A stretch of 64,000 nucleotides of DNA from Pseudomonas sp. GM18 (lineage in GTDB: Bacteria > Pseudomonadota > Gammaproteobacteria > Pseudomonadales > Pseudomonadaceae). Location: positions 62,001 to 126,000 of the forward strand of contig NZ_AKJT01000025.1 in assembly GCF_000282195.1 (NCBI RefSeq), in the 5' to 3' direction. The first letter of the stretch is position 1. The number at the start of each line of letters is the position of its first letter. The notes under the pieces are model-generated. The model did not search any database. It saw only the letters and a program-made list of their open reading frames with translations, and was not told the origin of the DNA. This document shows positions 19,121 to 29,172 of this stretch, piece after piece. Made by a program: the position numbers and the translations under genes.

Positions 19121-19954
19121 TCAGGCCGATTGGCGCGATTGCAGGCTGCGACCAGCCAGCAGCGAGAGCACGCCGTCGATCACCCGAGGATCGGCCAGGA
19201 CCCGCTGATGACCGCCCTCTTCCAGGCGCAACAAGCGACTGTCGAACCAGGCTTCGTGGATCAATTGGGATTCCTTGACCGAGACATAGTTGTCGTCTTC
19301 GGCATGGACAATCAGGCCGGGCATGTCGAGCTGGTAGTGCGCGACATCCAGCGCAGCGGCACGCATGCCGACGTCTTTTTCGACCTGACGAATGAACGCC
19401 GAACGGGCTTTGGGCGGCAGGCGCACATAACGCGCGAAACCGCGTAGCACCCCAAGGATTCGCGCCGGGGCAGCGATCGAGACCAGGGTTTCAGTGCGCA
19501 GGCCCAACTGAACCGCGAGCATGGCGCTGGCGCCGCCCATGGAGTGACCGATTACCGCTTGCAGCGGCGGCAATTCAGCGGCCGCTTCGAGCATGGCCCG
19601 GGCGAACAGCACCACATTGGCCTCGCGGCCAGGCGAACGACCGTGGGCCGGGCCGTCCAGGGCGACCACGGTGTAACCGGCATCGACCAGCGCCGTGATC
19701 AGCGCGGCAAACTGCGTTGGCCGACCTTCCCAGCCGTGCATCAACAACACCGCCGGGCCCTGCCCCCAACGCAGCGCCGAGAGACCGAATCGCAAGGTGA
19801 TCCGCTCGGATTTCGCCAGCAGCGGCAATTCCCAATCACGCGGCGGCAATTCCCGCGGGGTCATGAATGCCAGACGCATCTTGCTCGCCACCAGCTTCGG
19901 TGCGAACCAGCCCAAGGTGCCATTAACGCCACGAACCCAGCTCAACGTGTTCAT
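19121..19954 (-). CDS. Alpha/beta hydrolase
   Basis: A 277-residue serine hydrolase. VLLMHGWEGRPTQF is the oxyanion-hole HG motif, IGHSMGGASAML holds the nucleophile serine, a downstream HAEDDNYV supplies the acid, and EEGGHQRVLADPRV supplies the histidine. There is no signal peptide, so it is cytoplasmic. The substrate is unknown. It follows a TetR gene by 31 bp in the same direction, so that regulator probably controls it. Confidence 0.88.
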   Translation of the reverse strand: MNTLSWVRGVNGTLGWFAPKLVASKMRLAFMTPRELPPRDWELPLLAKSERITLRFGLSALRWGQGPAVLLMHGWEGRPTQFAALITALVDAGYTVVALDGPAHGRSPGREANVVLFARAMLEAAAELPPLQAVIGHSMGGASAMLAVQLGLRTETLVSIAAPARILGVLRGFARYVRLPPKARSAFIRQVEKDVGMRAAALDVAHYQLDMPGLIVHAEDDNYVSVKESQLIHEAWFDSRLLRLEEGGHQRVLADPRVIDGVLSLLAGRSLQSRQSA

Positions 19955-19985
19955 CGCTCATCTCCTCAGGCTGGATGCCTTTAGG

Positions 19986-20525
19986 TCACAGCACCGCCGA
20001 TTTGGCGGCGCGCAGCAATCGATCGGACAACTCTCCTGGCCCCAGCGCCCGCGCCAGCGCCAAACCACCCACCATCAAGGCGATGTCGGCCAAAACTTTG
20101 TCGGTGTCTTCCGGGCTGGCCGCCAACTGCGCGACCATCAATTCAATATGTTCATTCAACGCCACGCGGAATTCGTCCGGCAGACGGCCCAGCTCACCGA
20201 CCGACGCCGGAATCGGGCATGCCTGCTCGGTGGAATCACGGTGTTTGCGCGACAGGTAGAACGCTGCGACCAACGCGCGACGCTCTTCGCCGGTCAACTC
20301 GGCATCCATGTTGGCGATCAAGTCACGACGATGGCTGAGCAACTGCTTGAACGCCTCCAGCATCAACGCGTCCTTGCTTTCGAAGTGTGCGTAGAAACCG
20401 CCGACCGTCAGGCCTGCCGCGCCCATCACTTCGCCCACGCTCGGCTCGGCCGGGCCACGCTGGATCAGCGCTGCACTGGCAGCCTTGAGGATGCGTCCGC
20501 GGGTTTGAGCTTTTTTATCGTTCAT
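19986..20525 (-). CDS. TetR-family transcriptional regulator
   Basis: The 179-residue protein has the TetR helix-turn-helix at about 8-55 (RGRILKAASAALIQRGP, VGEVMGAAGLTVGGFYAHFESKDALM). The FYAHFESKDAL signature is typical of the AcrR/NemR type. The C-terminal ligand domain contains ACPIPASVGELGRLP. It is the first gene of a likely operon with the hydrolase and thioesterase, and a perfect palindrome lies 24 bp upstream. Confidence 0.92.
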   Translation of the reverse strand: MNDKKAQTRGRILKAASAALIQRGPAEPSVGEVMGAAGLTVGGFYAHFESKDALMLEAFKQLLSHRRDLIANMDAELTGEERRALVAAFYLSRKHRDSTEQACPIPASVGELGRLPDEFRVALNEHIELMVAQLAASPEDTDKVLADIALMVGGLALARALGPGELSDRLLRAAKSAVL

Positions 20526-20548
20526 CGTTGCCTCCGAATATTACGACT

Positions 20549-20561
20549 AGAATATTATTCT
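20549..20561. promoter_or_regulatory. Palindrome upstream of the tetR gene, candidate self-operator
   Basis: AGAATA-T-TATTCT is a 13 bp perfect inverted repeat inside a 40 bp AT-rich stretch just upstream of the TetR start. TetR-type repressors usually bind such sites over their own promoter. This is an inference from position and symmetry. Confidence 0.5.
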
Positions 20562-20655
20562 CATAATAATTTTTCGCAAGTCGTGGATGTGACCGCTGGT
20601 CTGAAGAACAGTTTTGAGGGAAAAGGAGATTTGGCCAAACGCCAGACAAACAAAA

Positions 20656-20701
20656 GGGCCATTCAATAATTGAATGACCCTTAAAAATCCCGCAAAGCGG
20701 G
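20656..20701 (-). terminator. Tandem terminators of the tRNA operon
   Basis: On the minus strand, a CCCGC-TTT-GCGGG hairpin (20701-20689) is followed by ATTTTTAA. A second hairpin (20680-20656, GGGTCATTCA / TGAATGGCCC) is followed by TTTTGTTTG. They lie 7 bp past the last tRNA-Glu and should end the tRNA transcript. Confidence 0.8.
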
Positions 20702-20707
20702 TAATCG

Positions 20708-20783
20708 TGGCGTCCCCTAGGGGACTCGAACCCCTGTTACCGCCGTGAAAGGGCGGTGTCCTAGGCCACTAGACGAAGGGGAC
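20708..20783 (-). tRNA. tRNA-Glu (anticodon UUC), copy 2 of the cassette
   Basis: The 76-base gene folds as a full cloverleaf: acceptor GTCCCCT/AGGGGAC, anticodon loop CTTTCAC, T-loop GGTTCGAACCC, and encoded CCA. It is the last gene of the four-tRNA operon, downstream of a tRNA-Ala. Confidence 0.97.
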
Positions 20784-20863
20784 ACAAACCCTTCTATACA
20801 ACTGATCAGTGCTGAGAGCTGATCGATTCAAGGCCGGTGTGGCCAGACCTTGAACTGTAAAAT

Positions 20864-20939
<76 letters not shown>

Positions 20940-20992
20940 GGATTTTTCGCCTCGCGGCGGAGCGACATCTTGCAACATCGCTTCTGTAAAAC

Positions 20993-21068
20993 TGGCGTCC
21001 CCTAGGGGACTCGAACCCCTGTTACCGCCGTGAAAGGGCGGTGTCCTAGGCCACTAGACGAAGGGGAC
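20993..21068 (-). tRNA. tRNA-Glu (anticodon UUC), copy 1 of the cassette
   Basis: Same 76-base sequence as the tRNA-Glu at 20708-20783, with encoded CCA. It lies 79 bp downstream of a tRNA-Ala, the same spacing class as in the second copy (80 bp). Confidence 0.97.
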
Positions 21069-21147
21069 GCAAACCCTTCTATACAACTGATCAACGCTGA
21101 GTGCTGATCGCTTCAAGGCCGATGTGGCCAGACCTTGAAGTGTAAAT

Positions 21148-21223
<76 letters not shown>

Positions 21224-21244
21224 TCATCGCTGAGGACGGGGCGA

Positions 21245-21273
21245 ATCTTAATGGCGCATCGGAAAGCTGTCAA
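21245..21273 (-). promoter_or_regulatory. Promoter of the tRNA-Ala/Glu operon
   Basis: On the minus strand TTGACA is followed after exactly 17 bases by TAAGAT, a near-consensus sigma-70 promoter. A GC-rich discriminator (CGCCCCGTCC) follows, as at stable-RNA promoters under stringent control, and an AT-rich stretch resembling an UP element lies upstream. The tRNA-Ala 5' end is 22 bp downstream of the -10 box. Confidence 0.85.
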
Positions 21274-21368
21274 ACTTATTTTTCAAAAAATTTAAAATTT
21301 TTTGCCGACATAACAATCACTTACCGCCCTCCCCCCGAAAAATGGGGGTGACGCCGAAGGGCAAGATC

Positions 21369-21397
21369 AAAAGATCGCAGCCTTCGGCAGCTCCTAC
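21369..21397. repeat. Single REP arm downstream of gltX
   Basis: AAAAGATCGCAGCCTTCGGC followed by AGCTCCTAC matches the GATCGCAGCC...GTAGGAGC family seen at 18581 and 27486. Here only one arm is present, 17 bp past the gltX stop. Confidence 0.7.
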
Positions 21398-21413
21398 ACA
21401 AGGTTAAACACCC

Positions 21414-22895
21414 TTACGCGATAGCGCCCAAGAGTTTTTCCCACCCCTTGTTTTCTTTCTTCGACACGCCGCCCAGCAGGTCGATGGCCTGACGCAGACG
21501 GAAACGGGTCAGGTCCGGGCCGAGGATTTCCATCGCGTCGAGCACCGACACCGAACTGGCTTGCCCGGTAATTGCGGCAAACATCAGCGGCATGGCGTCA
21601 CGCAGCTTCAACTCAAGGGACTCGACCACCGCCTGAATCGTCGCAGTGATGCTGTCCTTCTCCCACTGGCGCAGGCTTTCCAGCTTCCACAGGATCAATT
21701 GCATCAACTGACGAACCTGATCGCCCGAGAGCTTCTTGGATTCGAACAGTTTGGCATCCGGATTCACACCACCGGCGAAGAAGAAGCCGGCCAGCGGTGC
21801 GACCTGGCTGAAGGTTTCAACCCGGCCCTGCACGTGCGGCGCGATCTTCATCATGTATTCAGGGTTCAGCGCCCACTTCTGCACGCGAGCGGCGAACTCT
21901 TCCACCGGCAGGTCACGCAGCCACTGGCCGTTGAGCCACGACAGTTTCTCGATGTCGAAGATCGGCCCGCCAAGCGAGACGCGGCTCAGGTCGAAGTTGT
22001 CGACCATTTCCTGCAGCGAAAACTTCTCGCGCTCGTCCGGCATCGACCAGCCCATGCGGCCCAGGTAGTTGAGCATCGCTTCCGGCATGAAGCCCATGCG
22101 CTCGTAGAACGTCACCGAGGTCGGGTTCTTGCGCTTGGACAGCTTGCTCTTGTCCGGGTTACGCAGCAGCGGCATGTAGCACAGCTGCGGCTGTTCCCAG
22201 CCGAAGTATTCGTACAGCAGGATCAGTTTCGGTGCCGAGGGCAGCCATTCTTCGCCGCGCAGCACGTGGGTGATGCCCATCAGGTGGTCATCGACCACGT
22301 TGGCCAGGAAGTACGTCGGCAGGCCGTCGGTCTTCATCAGCACTTGCATGTCCATGCGATCCCACGGGATCTCGACGTCGCCACGCAGCATGTCCGGCAC
22401 CACGCACACGCCTTCGGTCGGCACTTTCATGCGGATGACGTGTGGCTCGCCGGCGGCCAGGCGGCGCGCGACTTCTTCCTTGGACAGCAACAGCGCACGG
22501 CCGTCGTAACGCGGGGTCTCACCGCGGGCCATTTGCTCGGCGCGCATCTGATCCAGCTCTTCGGCGGTGCAGAAGCACGGGAAGGCATGGCCCATGTCAA
22601 CCAGTTGCTGGCAGTACTTCTGGTAGATATCGCCGCGCTCGCTCTGACGGTAAGGACCGTGCGGGCCGCCGACATCCGGGCCTTCGCTCCAGTCGATCCC
22701 CAACCAGCGCAGGGCGTCGAAAATCTGCTGTTCGGACTCGCGGGTCGAACGCAATTGGTCGGTGTCTTCGATCCGCAGGATGAACTCACCGCCATGCTGC
22801 TTGGCAAAGCAGTAGTTGAACAAAGCGATGTAAGCGGTACCTACGTGGGGGTCCCCGGTAGGCGATGGCGCGATGCGAGTGCGGACGGTGGTCAT
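21414..22895 (-). CDS. gltX: Glutamyl-tRNA synthetase
   Basis: GltX charges tRNA-Glu. The 493-residue protein starts [20 protein letters not shown], which holds the class I HIGH-like motif (here DPHVG). The KMSKS-like loop is [13 protein letters not shown]. The frame is open to 22934, but the extra 13 residues do not fit the family. It lies directly upstream of two tRNA-Glu genes in the same direction, though those have their own promoter. Confidence 0.97.
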   Translation of the reverse strand: MTTVRTRIAPSPTGDPHVGTAYIALFNYCFAKQHGGEFILRIEDTDQLRSTRESEQQIFDALRWLGIDWSEGPDVGGPHGPYRQSERGDIYQKYCQQLVDMGHAFPCFCTAEELDQMRAEQMARGETPRYDGRALLLSKEEVARRLAAGEPHVIRMKVPTEGVCVVPDMLRGDVEIPWDRMDMQVLMKTDGLPTYFLANVVDDHLMGITHVLRGEEWLPSAPKLILLYEYFGWEQPQLCYMPLLRNPDKSKLSKRKNPTSVTFYERMGFMPEAMLNYLGRMGWSMPDEREKFSLQEMVDNFDLSRVSLGGPIFDIEKLSWLNGQWLRDLPVEEFAARVQKWALNPEYMMKIAPHVQGRVETFSQVAPLAGFFFAGGVNPDAKLFESKKLSGDQVRQLMQLILWKLESLRQWEKDSITATIQAVVESLELKLRDAMPLMFAAITGQASSVSVLDAMEILGPDLTRFRLRQAIDLLGGVSKKENKGWEKLLGAIA

Positions 22896-23006
22896 GGCAT
22901 GTCTCAAAAAGAATGAAAAGCGAAGATCAAACAAGAGGCGAATGGTAACAGGCGATAGCGGCCCGGCTCCAGTGAGTGCAGGATTTAAGCGCCTACAGGG
23001 GCAGCG

Positions 23007-25022
23007 TCAAACAGCGATCAACCGCTCCCGCAACTTGCTGATTTCGTCGCGCAGCTGCGCCGCAGCTTCGAATTCCAGGTCGCGGGCGAGCTGGTACATC
23101 TTCTCTTCCAGCTGACGAATGCGCTTGGTGATCTCGCTCGGCGAGCGCAATTCGGCTTCGTATTTGGCGCTTTCCTCGGCGGCCTTGGCCATGCCTTTGC
23201 GCTTCTTGCTGCGCGAACCCGGCACAGTCGCGCCTTCCATGATGTCGGCAACGTCCTTGAACACCCCTCTGGGCGTAATGCCGTTGGCCAGGTTGAAGGC
23301 GATCTGCTTGTCGCGACGACGTTCGGTTTCGCCGATTGCCCGCTCCATTGAGCCAGTGATGCGATCCGCGTACAAAATCGCCCGGCCATTGAGGTTCCGT
23401 GCCGCCCGGCCAATGGTCTGGATCAGCGAGCGCTCGGAGCGCAGGAAACCCTCCTTGTCCGCATCAAGAATCGCCACCAGCGAAACTTCCGGCATGTCCA
23501 GGCCTTCACGCAGCAGATTGATCCCCACCAGCACATCGAAAGTGCCGAGGCGCAAGTCACGGATGATCTCGACCCGCTCCACGGTATCGATGTCCGAGTG
23601 CAGATAACGCACGCGTACGCCGTGATCGGCCAGGTAATCGGTCAAATCTTCGGACATGCGCTTGGTCAGCGTGGTCACCAGCACCCGCTCTTCCAGGGCC
23701 ACGCGCTTGGTAATTTCCGAGAGCAAGTCGTCGACCTGAGTCAGCGCCGGACGGATTTCGATCTGCGGGTCCACAAGACCGGTCGGGCGCACCACTTGCT
23801 CGACCACGCGACCCGCATGTTCCGCCTCGTAATTGCCTGGCGTAGCCGAGACAAAAATTGTCTGCGGGCTGATGCCTTCGAACTCGTCGAAGCGCATCGG
23901 CCGGTTATCCAGCGCCGATGGCAGGCGGAAGCCGTATTCCACCAGCGTTTCCTTACGGGACCGGTCGCCCTTATACATGGCACCGACCTGCGGCACGCTG
24001 ACGTGGGATTCGTCGATCACCAGCAAGGCGTCGGCCGGCAGGTAGTCAAACAAGGTGGGCGGCGCCTCGCCGGATGCACGGCCCGACAGGTAGCGCGAGT
24101 AGTTTTCGATGCCGTTGCAGTAACCCAGCTCCAGAATCATCTCCAGGTCGAAACGAGTGCGCTGCTCCAGCCGCTGGGCTTCCACCAGTTTGTTGTTGGA
24201 GCGCAGGTATTCCAGGCGCTCCTGCAACTCGACCTTGATTCCCTCGACAGCGTCGAGCAGGGTTTCCCGCGGCGTCACGTAGTGGCTCTTCGGATAGAAG
24301 GTGAAGCGAGGCAGCTTGCGGATGACTTCGCCCGTCAGCGGATCGAAGGCGGACAGGCTCTCCACTTCGTCATCGAACAGCTCGATGCGGATCGCCTCAA
24401 AATCGGATTCCGCCGGGTGGATATCAATCACATCGCCGCGCACCCGGAAAGTCGCCCGGGCGAAGTCTACGTCGTTGCGGGTGTATTGCAGGTCAGCCAG
24501 GCGACGCAGCAGCGCACGCTGGTCGAGCTTGTCACCGCGATCCACGTGCAACACCATCTTCAAATAGGTTTCCGGACTGCCCAGACCGTAGATGCACGAC
24601 ACCGTGGTGACGATGATCGCGTCTTTGCGCTCCAGCAGCGCCTTGGTCGCGGACAGGCGCATCTGTTCGATGTGGTCGTTGATCGAGGCGTCTTTCTCAA
24701 TGAAGGTGTCGGACGACGGCACATAGGCTTCGGGCTGGTAGTAGTCGTAATAGGACACGAAGTATTCAACGGCGTTGTTCGGGAAGAACGCCTTGAACTC
24801 GCCGTACAACTGCGCAGCCAGGGTCTTGTTTGGCGCCAGCACCAGCGTCGGGCGCTGCACTTGGGCGATCACGTTGGCGATGCTGAAGGTCTTGCCCGAG
24901 CCGGTCACACCGAGCAGCGTCTGGTGCGCCAGCCCGGCCTCGATGCCCTCGACCATCAGACGGATGGCTTCCGGCTGATCGCCGGCGGGCTCGAAGCGGG
25001 TGACTAGCTGGAATTCAGACAT
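23007..25022 (-). CDS. uvrB: Excinuclease ABC subunit B
   Basis: UvrB is the damage-verifying helicase-like subunit of nucleotide excision repair. The 671-residue protein has Walker [15 protein letters not shown], the beta-hairpin region [21 protein letters not shown], helicase motifs including [14 protein letters not shown] and [10 protein letters not shown], and a C-terminal UVR motif ([20 protein letters not shown]) for UvrC contact. Length is normal. I did not see a canonical CTG-N10-CAG LexA box upstream. Confidence 0.98.
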   Translation of the reverse strand: MSEFQLVTRFEPAGDQPEAIRLMVEGIEAGLAHQTLLGVTGSGKTFSIANVIAQVQRPTLVLAPNKTLAAQLYGEFKAFFPNNAVEYFVSYYDYYQPEAYVPSSDTFIEKDASINDHIEQMRLSATKALLERKDAIIVTTVSCIYGLGSPETYLKMVLHVDRGDKLDQRALLRRLADLQYTRNDVDFARATFRVRGDVIDIHPAESDFEAIRIELFDDEVESLSAFDPLTGEVIRKLPRFTFYPKSHYVTPRETLLDAVEGIKVELQERLEYLRSNNKLVEAQRLEQRTRFDLEMILELGYCNGIENYSRYLSGRASGEAPPTLFDYLPADALLVIDESHVSVPQVGAMYKGDRSRKETLVEYGFRLPSALDNRPMRFDEFEGISPQTIFVSATPGNYEAEHAGRVVEQVVRPTGLVDPQIEIRPALTQVDDLLSEITKRVALEERVLVTTLTKRMSEDLTDYLADHGVRVRYLHSDIDTVERVEIIRDLRLGTFDVLVGINLLREGLDMPEVSLVAILDADKEGFLRSERSLIQTIGRAARNLNGRAILYADRITGSMERAIGETERRRDKQIAFNLANGITPRGVFKDVADIMEGATVPGSRSKKRKGMAKAAEESAKYEAELRSPSEITKRIRQLEEKMYQLARDLEFEAAAQLRDEISKLRERLIAV

Positions 25023-25358
25023 ACATACCTCTGGTTCACTCTTGCCCGGTTACACCGGACAGGAACGAGAAAGACCGCAAACGACCGATGTCGCCCGAGG
25101 AAAAAACTGGATTGTGCTCAATGTGGAGCCGATTGCTATCCCTTTCAAGGCAAACGTCCTACATCGGGTAAAACCTTTGACGATGTCACTCGACCAACGA
25201 TCGAAAAATAATTCGAAAAACTTACCGTAAAAGCCGAATCGCCTGTCGCCATCAATCGCTGATGGCCTCTATACTAGCTCCCCGTTTGTGCACCGCTCTA
25301 GTGCATTCGGCTGGAGCGCGACACGTCCCTCCACACTCCATTCAGAGCCGCCGCAATA
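25023..25358. other. Intergenic region between divergent uvrB and the aminotransferase gene
   Basis: These 336 bases hold no convincing gene. A TATACT hexamer at 25270-25275, 84 bp before the aminotransferase ATG, is a possible -10 box, but no clear -35 element sits 17 bp upstream. No terminator, repeat or RNA structure stands out. Confidence 0.6.
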
Positions 25359-26555
25359 ATGAGCCTGTTCTCCGCTGTCGAAATGGCACCACGCGATCCA
25401 ATCCTGGGCCTCAACGAAGCATTCAATGCCGATACCCGTACCAACAAGGTCAACCTGGGGGTCGGTGTTTACTGCGACGAGCAGGGGCGAATTCCACTCC
25501 TGCGCGCCGTTGTCGAAGCCGAGACGATTCGCGCTGCTCAACACGTTTCCCGTGGTTACTTGCCGATCGACGGCATCGCCGCCTACGACCAGGCCGTGCA
25601 GAAACTGCTGTTCGGCAATGATTCTCCGCTGATCGCCGCTGGCCGCGTCATCACCACCCAAGCCGTCGGCGGTACCGGCGCGCTGAAAATCGGTGCCGAC
25701 TTCCTCAAGCAACTGCTGCCGAATGCCGTCGTAGCGATCAGCGACCCGAGCTGGGAAAACCACCGCGCACTGTTCGAAACCGCCGGTTTCCCGGTGCAGA
25801 ACTATCGCTACTATGACGCCGCCACCCACGACGTTAACCGCGCGGGCCTGCTGGAAGACCTGAACGCTCTGCCGTCCGGCTCCATCGTTGTGCTGCACGC
25901 TTGCTGCCACAACCCGACCGGCGTCGACCTGAGCCCGGCGGACTGGAAAAACGTGCTGGACGTGGTGAAAGCCAAAGGTCACGTACCGTTCCTCGACATG
26001 GCCTACCAGGGCTTTGGCGACGGTATCGATGAAGACGCCGCTGCCGTGCGCCTGTTCGCCGAGTCGGACCTGACCTTCTTCGTTTCCAGCTCGTTCTCCA
26101 AATCCTTCTCGTTGTACGGCGAGCGCGTTGGCGCCCTGTCGATCGTCAGCGAATCGAAAGAAGAAAGCGCGCGCGTGCTGTCGCAAGTCAAACGCGTGAT
26201 CCGCACCAACTACTCCAACCCGCCGACCCACGGTGCAAGCATCGTCGCCGCTGTGCTGAACAGCCCGGTATTGCGCGCCCAGTGGGAAGAAGAACTGGCA
26301 GAAATGCGCCTGCGGATTCGTGGCATGCGCACTCAGATGGTCGACCTGCTGGCGAAAAACGCTCCACAGCGTGATTTCAGCTTCGTCGGTCGCCAGCGCG
26401 GCATGTTCTCCTACTCCGGCCTGACGGTTGAGCAAGTGACCCGTCTGCGCAACGAGTTCGGCATCTACGCCCTGGACACCGGCCGCATCTGCGTTGCCGC
26501 GCTGAACCAGAGCAACATCGACGCCGTGACCAAGGCCATCGTTCAGGTGATCTGA
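25359..26555 (+). CDS. Aspartate/aromatic amino acid aminotransferase (class I PLP)
   Basis: This 398-residue aminotransferase has the AspAT Ib/aromatic family start MSLFSAVEMAPRDPILGLNEAF, the VNLGVGVYCDEQG motif, HNPTGVDLS, and the PLP lysine in SSSFSKSFSLYGERVGAL. The C-terminal RGMFSYSGL holds the alpha-carboxylate arginine region. It should move amino groups between glutamate and aspartate, tyrosine or phenylalanine (TyrB/PhhC-like); the sequence alone does not decide the preferred substrate. It is divergent from uvrB and ends in a strong terminator. Confidence 0.94.
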   Translation: MSLFSAVEMAPRDPILGLNEAFNADTRTNKVNLGVGVYCDEQGRIPLLRAVVEAETIRAAQHVSRGYLPIDGIAAYDQAVQKLLFGNDSPLIAAGRVITTQAVGGTGALKIGADFLKQLLPNAVVAISDPSWENHRALFETAGFPVQNYRYYDAATHDVNRAGLLEDLNALPSGSIVVLHACCHNPTGVDLSPADWKNVLDVVKAKGHVPFLDMAYQGFGDGIDEDAAAVRLFAESDLTFFVSSSFSKSFSLYGERVGALSIVSESKEESARVLSQVKRVIRTNYSNPPTHGASIVAAVLNSPVLRAQWEEELAEMRLRIRGMRTQMVDLLAKNAPQRDFSFVGRQRGMFSYSGLTVEQVTRLRNEFGIYALDTGRICVAALNQSNIDAVTKAIVQVI

Positions 26556-26573
26556 GTCGTCGCGTGACATGAA

Positions 26574-26606
26574 AACGGGAAGCCGAAATGGCTTCCCGTT
26601 TTTTAT
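26574..26606 (+). terminator. Intrinsic terminator of the aminotransferase gene
   Basis: AACGGGAAGCC and GGCTTCCCGTT form an 11 bp perfect stem with a GAAAT loop, followed by TTTTATT, 18 bp after the stop codon. Confidence 0.92.
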
Positions 26607-26690
26607 TGGTCTCAGATAAATCTCAAAGCAGCCGCTGTGCCCTTTAAACTCAGGTTATGAGTACACCCGAGAATTCTTGCGAGAACCCAC

Positions 26691-26891
26691 ATGAAAAACG
26701 ATGACCTACGCGCCGACCGCGACGAGCTGGACCACTTCGTGCCCCGCTCCTCGGCCAAACGCGGTAATAACCTGGTGCTGCAAGTAGCCGCGGGCGTGTT
26801 CCTTGGCGGCCTGGCGTTGTGGCTGGTGCAACTGGCTGCCACGATGCTATATGCCAAGCTGATGCTCGGCACCATCACTTTTGGCGGTTAA
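26691..26891 (+). CDS. Small single-span membrane protein of unknown function
   Basis: The 66-residue protein has a charged N-terminus (KNDDLRADRDELDHFVPRSS), a basic AKRGNN stretch and one hydrophobic helix (LQVAAGVFLGGLALWLVQLAA), and ends LMLGTITFGG. The orientation would place the N-terminus in the cytoplasm. Its stop overlaps the stop of the convergent gene at 26888 by two bases. I do not recognise a family, and no function can be assigned. Confidence 0.7.
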   Translation: MKNDDLRADRDELDHFVPRSSAKRGNNLVLQVAAGVFLGGLALWLVQLAATMLYAKLMLGTITFGG

Positions 26892-27118
26892 GCCAATTCG
26901 CTCGCACGCTGGCTGGCCGCATCGTCATAGGCTACATAAAGCGACTCGGCCACCTGGCTTTTGATCGCCTTGGTGCTTTCCAGCCCCAGGACAAAACCTT
27001 CGGCCTTGCCGCCTGCGCGGTTCAGCTCGTCAGCGGTGCCGGCCTGAGTGATTGCGTCGAACAGTTTCTCGGCGTGCGGGCCGACCCCTTTGGGCAGGCT
27101 GATCTGAGCGATGCTCAT
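26888..27118 (-). CDS. Small conserved-looking hypothetical protein
   Basis: A 76-residue soluble protein starting MSIAQISLPKGVGPHAEKLF, mainly helical and rich in Ala and Glu, with no signal peptide or membrane span. It converges on the small membrane protein gene with overlapping stop codons. Codon use is like the surrounding genes. I recognise it only as a hypothetical of the type found in pseudomonads. Confidence 0.7.
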   Translation of the reverse strand: MSIAQISLPKGVGPHAEKLFDAITQAGTADELNRAGGKAEGFVLGLESTKAIKSQVAESLYVAYDDAASQRASELA

Positions 27119-27306
27119 GCGAACACCTCGCTATTTTGAGGTGTGAAGGCTGGGTGATTCATGGCGCTTACCTTTTCGGCTGAGGGCCGGCAGCGCGTGT
27201 CACCACTTCCGGGCAGCCATGGTAGACCTCTACCGCGCTTCTGGTAACCGCCGATGGCCGATAACCCCCTCTGATCCGATGAAAACATCAATTTGCCAAC
27301 AGAGGC

Positions 27307-27335
27307 TTGACTTCTCTTTTTGAATCAGTAACATA
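27307..27335 (+). promoter_or_regulatory. Promoter of tRNA-Asn
   Basis: TTGACT and AACATA are 17 bp apart, with the tRNA 5' end 8 bp past the -10 box. The upstream 170 bp hold no gene, so this is the likely tRNA promoter. Confidence 0.65.
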
Positions 27336-27343
27336 CACGCCAT

Positions 27344-27419
<76 letters not shown>

Positions 27420-27432
27420 GACAGAAAAATCG

Positions 27433-27466
27433 AAAAGCCCCTGAATCGAAAGGTTCAGGGGCTTTT
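27433..27466 (+). terminator. Intrinsic terminator of tRNA-Asn
   Basis: AAAAGCCCCTGAA and TTCAGGGGCTTTT form a 13 bp stem with an eight-base loop, followed by further T residues. Confidence 0.9.
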
Positions 27467-27485
27467 TTGTGCTTGCCAGAAAGTC

Positions 27486-27589
27486 AAAAGATCGCAGCCT
27501 GCGACAGCTCCTACATGGGAATCGTGTACATCCGCGAATCATCGGGCGAACACAAATTTTGTAGGAGCTGCCGCAGGCTGCGATCTTTT
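27486..27589. repeat. REPIN: inverted pair of GTAGGAGC REP elements
   Basis: AAAAGATCGCAGCCTGCGAC plus AGCTCCTAC on the left is mirrored by GTAGGAGCTGCCGCAGGCTG plus CGATCTTTT on the right, with a 46-base spacer. It lies between the tRNA-Asn terminator and the permease stop codon. Confidence 0.88.
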
Positions 27590-27602
27590 GCTCTACCAGT
27601 CT

Positions 27603-29120
27603 TTAGACATGCTCACTGCTTTTCGCATGCACCGCTCGCAGCTCGGCATGCCCATGGTCCGTCTCCACCACCGGAATCTCATTCCCGTCGCAGTCGCGCA
27701 GTTTACCTTCGCTGAAGTAATCCCCTTCACGCAGCGCCGCGAGGTCTTGATAACGCAGGACTCGTTCAGTACCGGCGGCAAACACCGATTGCTGGTCCGA
27801 GTTGCCGGCCGTGAGGTGGTTGAAGGTCAGGTTAAGCACGATGGCCATGATCGCCGAGGAGCTGATGCCCGAGTGGAAGATCGTCGAGAACCAGCTGGGG
27901 AAGTGGTCGTAGAAGTTCGGGGCGGCGATGGGGATCATGCCGAAACCGATGGAAGTGGCGACGATGATCAGGTTGACGTTGTTGCGGTAGTCGACCTTGG
28001 ACAGTGTCCGAATGCCGCTGGCGGCGACAGTGCCAAACAGTACGATCCCGGCGCCGCCGAGTACGGAGGTCGGCACAGCAGCGATGACCCGGCCCATGAA
28101 TGGCAACAATCCAAGCACCACCAGGAATACACCACCGGTGGCCACCACGAAACGGCTCTTGATCCCGGTGACCGCCACCAGCCCGACGTTCTGGGCGAAG
28201 GCGCTTTGAGTGAAGGAGCCGAAGATCGGCGCGATCATGCTCGACAGCATGTCGGCGCGCAGGCCATTGCCCAGGCGTTTGGAGTCGACCTTGGTGCCGA
28301 TGATTTCACCGACGGCGAGGATGTCGGCCGAGGTTTCCACCAGGGTCACCATGACCACGATGCACATCGACAGGATCGCGGCAAAGTGGAAGGTCGGCAT
28401 GCCGAAATGGAACGGTGCCGGGAAACCGAACATCGGGCCCTGGGTGACGGATGAGAAATCCGCCATGCCGAGGAACACGGCGATGACCGTGCCGATGACC
28501 ATCGCCAGCAGGATCGACAAACGGGAGATGGTCGCGCTGCCGATCTTGCTCAGAAGCAGCACCAGCACCAGCGTCACCGCCGCCAGACCGATGTTCGCCA
28601 TGCTGCCGAAATCCGGCGCATGGCTGTTGCCACCCATGGCCCAACGCGCGGCCACCGGCATCAGCGTCAGGCCGATGGTGGTGATCACAATGCCCGTCAC
28701 CAGCGGCGGAAAGAACTTGGTAATCCGCGAGAACACCGGCGTGATCAGCAAGCCAATCAGCGACGCGGCAATCACCGCCCCGAGAATCGACTGAAAGCCC
28801 CCCTCCCCGCCACTGCTGACAATCGCGACCATGGTCGCAACGCCGGAGAACGACACGCCCTGCACCAGCGGCAACTGACAACCGAAAAACGGCAAACCCA
28901 GGGTTTGCAGCAATGTCGCCAGCCCCCCTGCAAACAATGAAGCAGCAATCAACAAACCGATGTCCGCCGGCGAGAGCCCGGCCGCCTGGCCGATGATCAA
29001 AGGCACCGCGACGATACCGCCGTACATGGTCAGAACGTGTTGCAGGCCATAAGCCATATTCGCGCCGATCCCGAGGTTTTCGTCCTCGGGCCGTTGGTTT
29101 GAAACATGGGGCGTTTTCAT
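27603..29120 (-). CDS. NCS2-family purine (xanthine/urate-type) permease
   Basis: A 505-residue inner-membrane transporter with about 14 hydrophobic spans. It starts MKTPHVSNQRPEDENLGIGANMAYGLQHVLTMYGGI; the QHVLTMYGG motif, the ETSADILAVGEIIG region, and QNVGLVAVTGIKSRFVV are hallmarks of nucleobase/cation symporters. The motif set fits the xanthine and uric acid branch better than the uracil branch, but that is an inference. A frame open to 29165 is ignored because the extra residues do not fit. Palindromes upstream suggest regulation by a purine-responsive or GntR-type regulator. Confidence 0.9.
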   Translation of the reverse strand: MKTPHVSNQRPEDENLGIGANMAYGLQHVLTMYGGIVAVPLIIGQAAGLSPADIGLLIAASLFAGGLATLLQTLGLPFFGCQLPLVQGVSFSGVATMVAIVSSGGEGGFQSILGAVIAASLIGLLITPVFSRITKFFPPLVTGIVITTIGLTLMPVAARWAMGGNSHAPDFGSMANIGLAAVTLVLVLLLSKIGSATISRLSILLAMVIGTVIAVFLGMADFSSVTQGPMFGFPAPFHFGMPTFHFAAILSMCIVVMVTLVETSADILAVGEIIGTKVDSKRLGNGLRADMLSSMIAPIFGSFTQSAFAQNVGLVAVTGIKSRFVVATGGVFLVVLGLLPFMGRVIAAVPTSVLGGAGIVLFGTVAASGIRTLSKVDYRNNVNLIIVATSIGFGMIPIAAPNFYDHFPSWFSTIFHSGISSSAIMAIVLNLTFNHLTAGNSDQQSVFAAGTERVLRYQDLAALREGDYFSEGKLRDCDGNEIPVVETDHGHAELRAVHAKSSEHV

Positions 29121-29172
29121 GGTTGGGAGGTTCCCTGGTTTTTGTTGTGCGCACACTGTATTCAATACTCAA

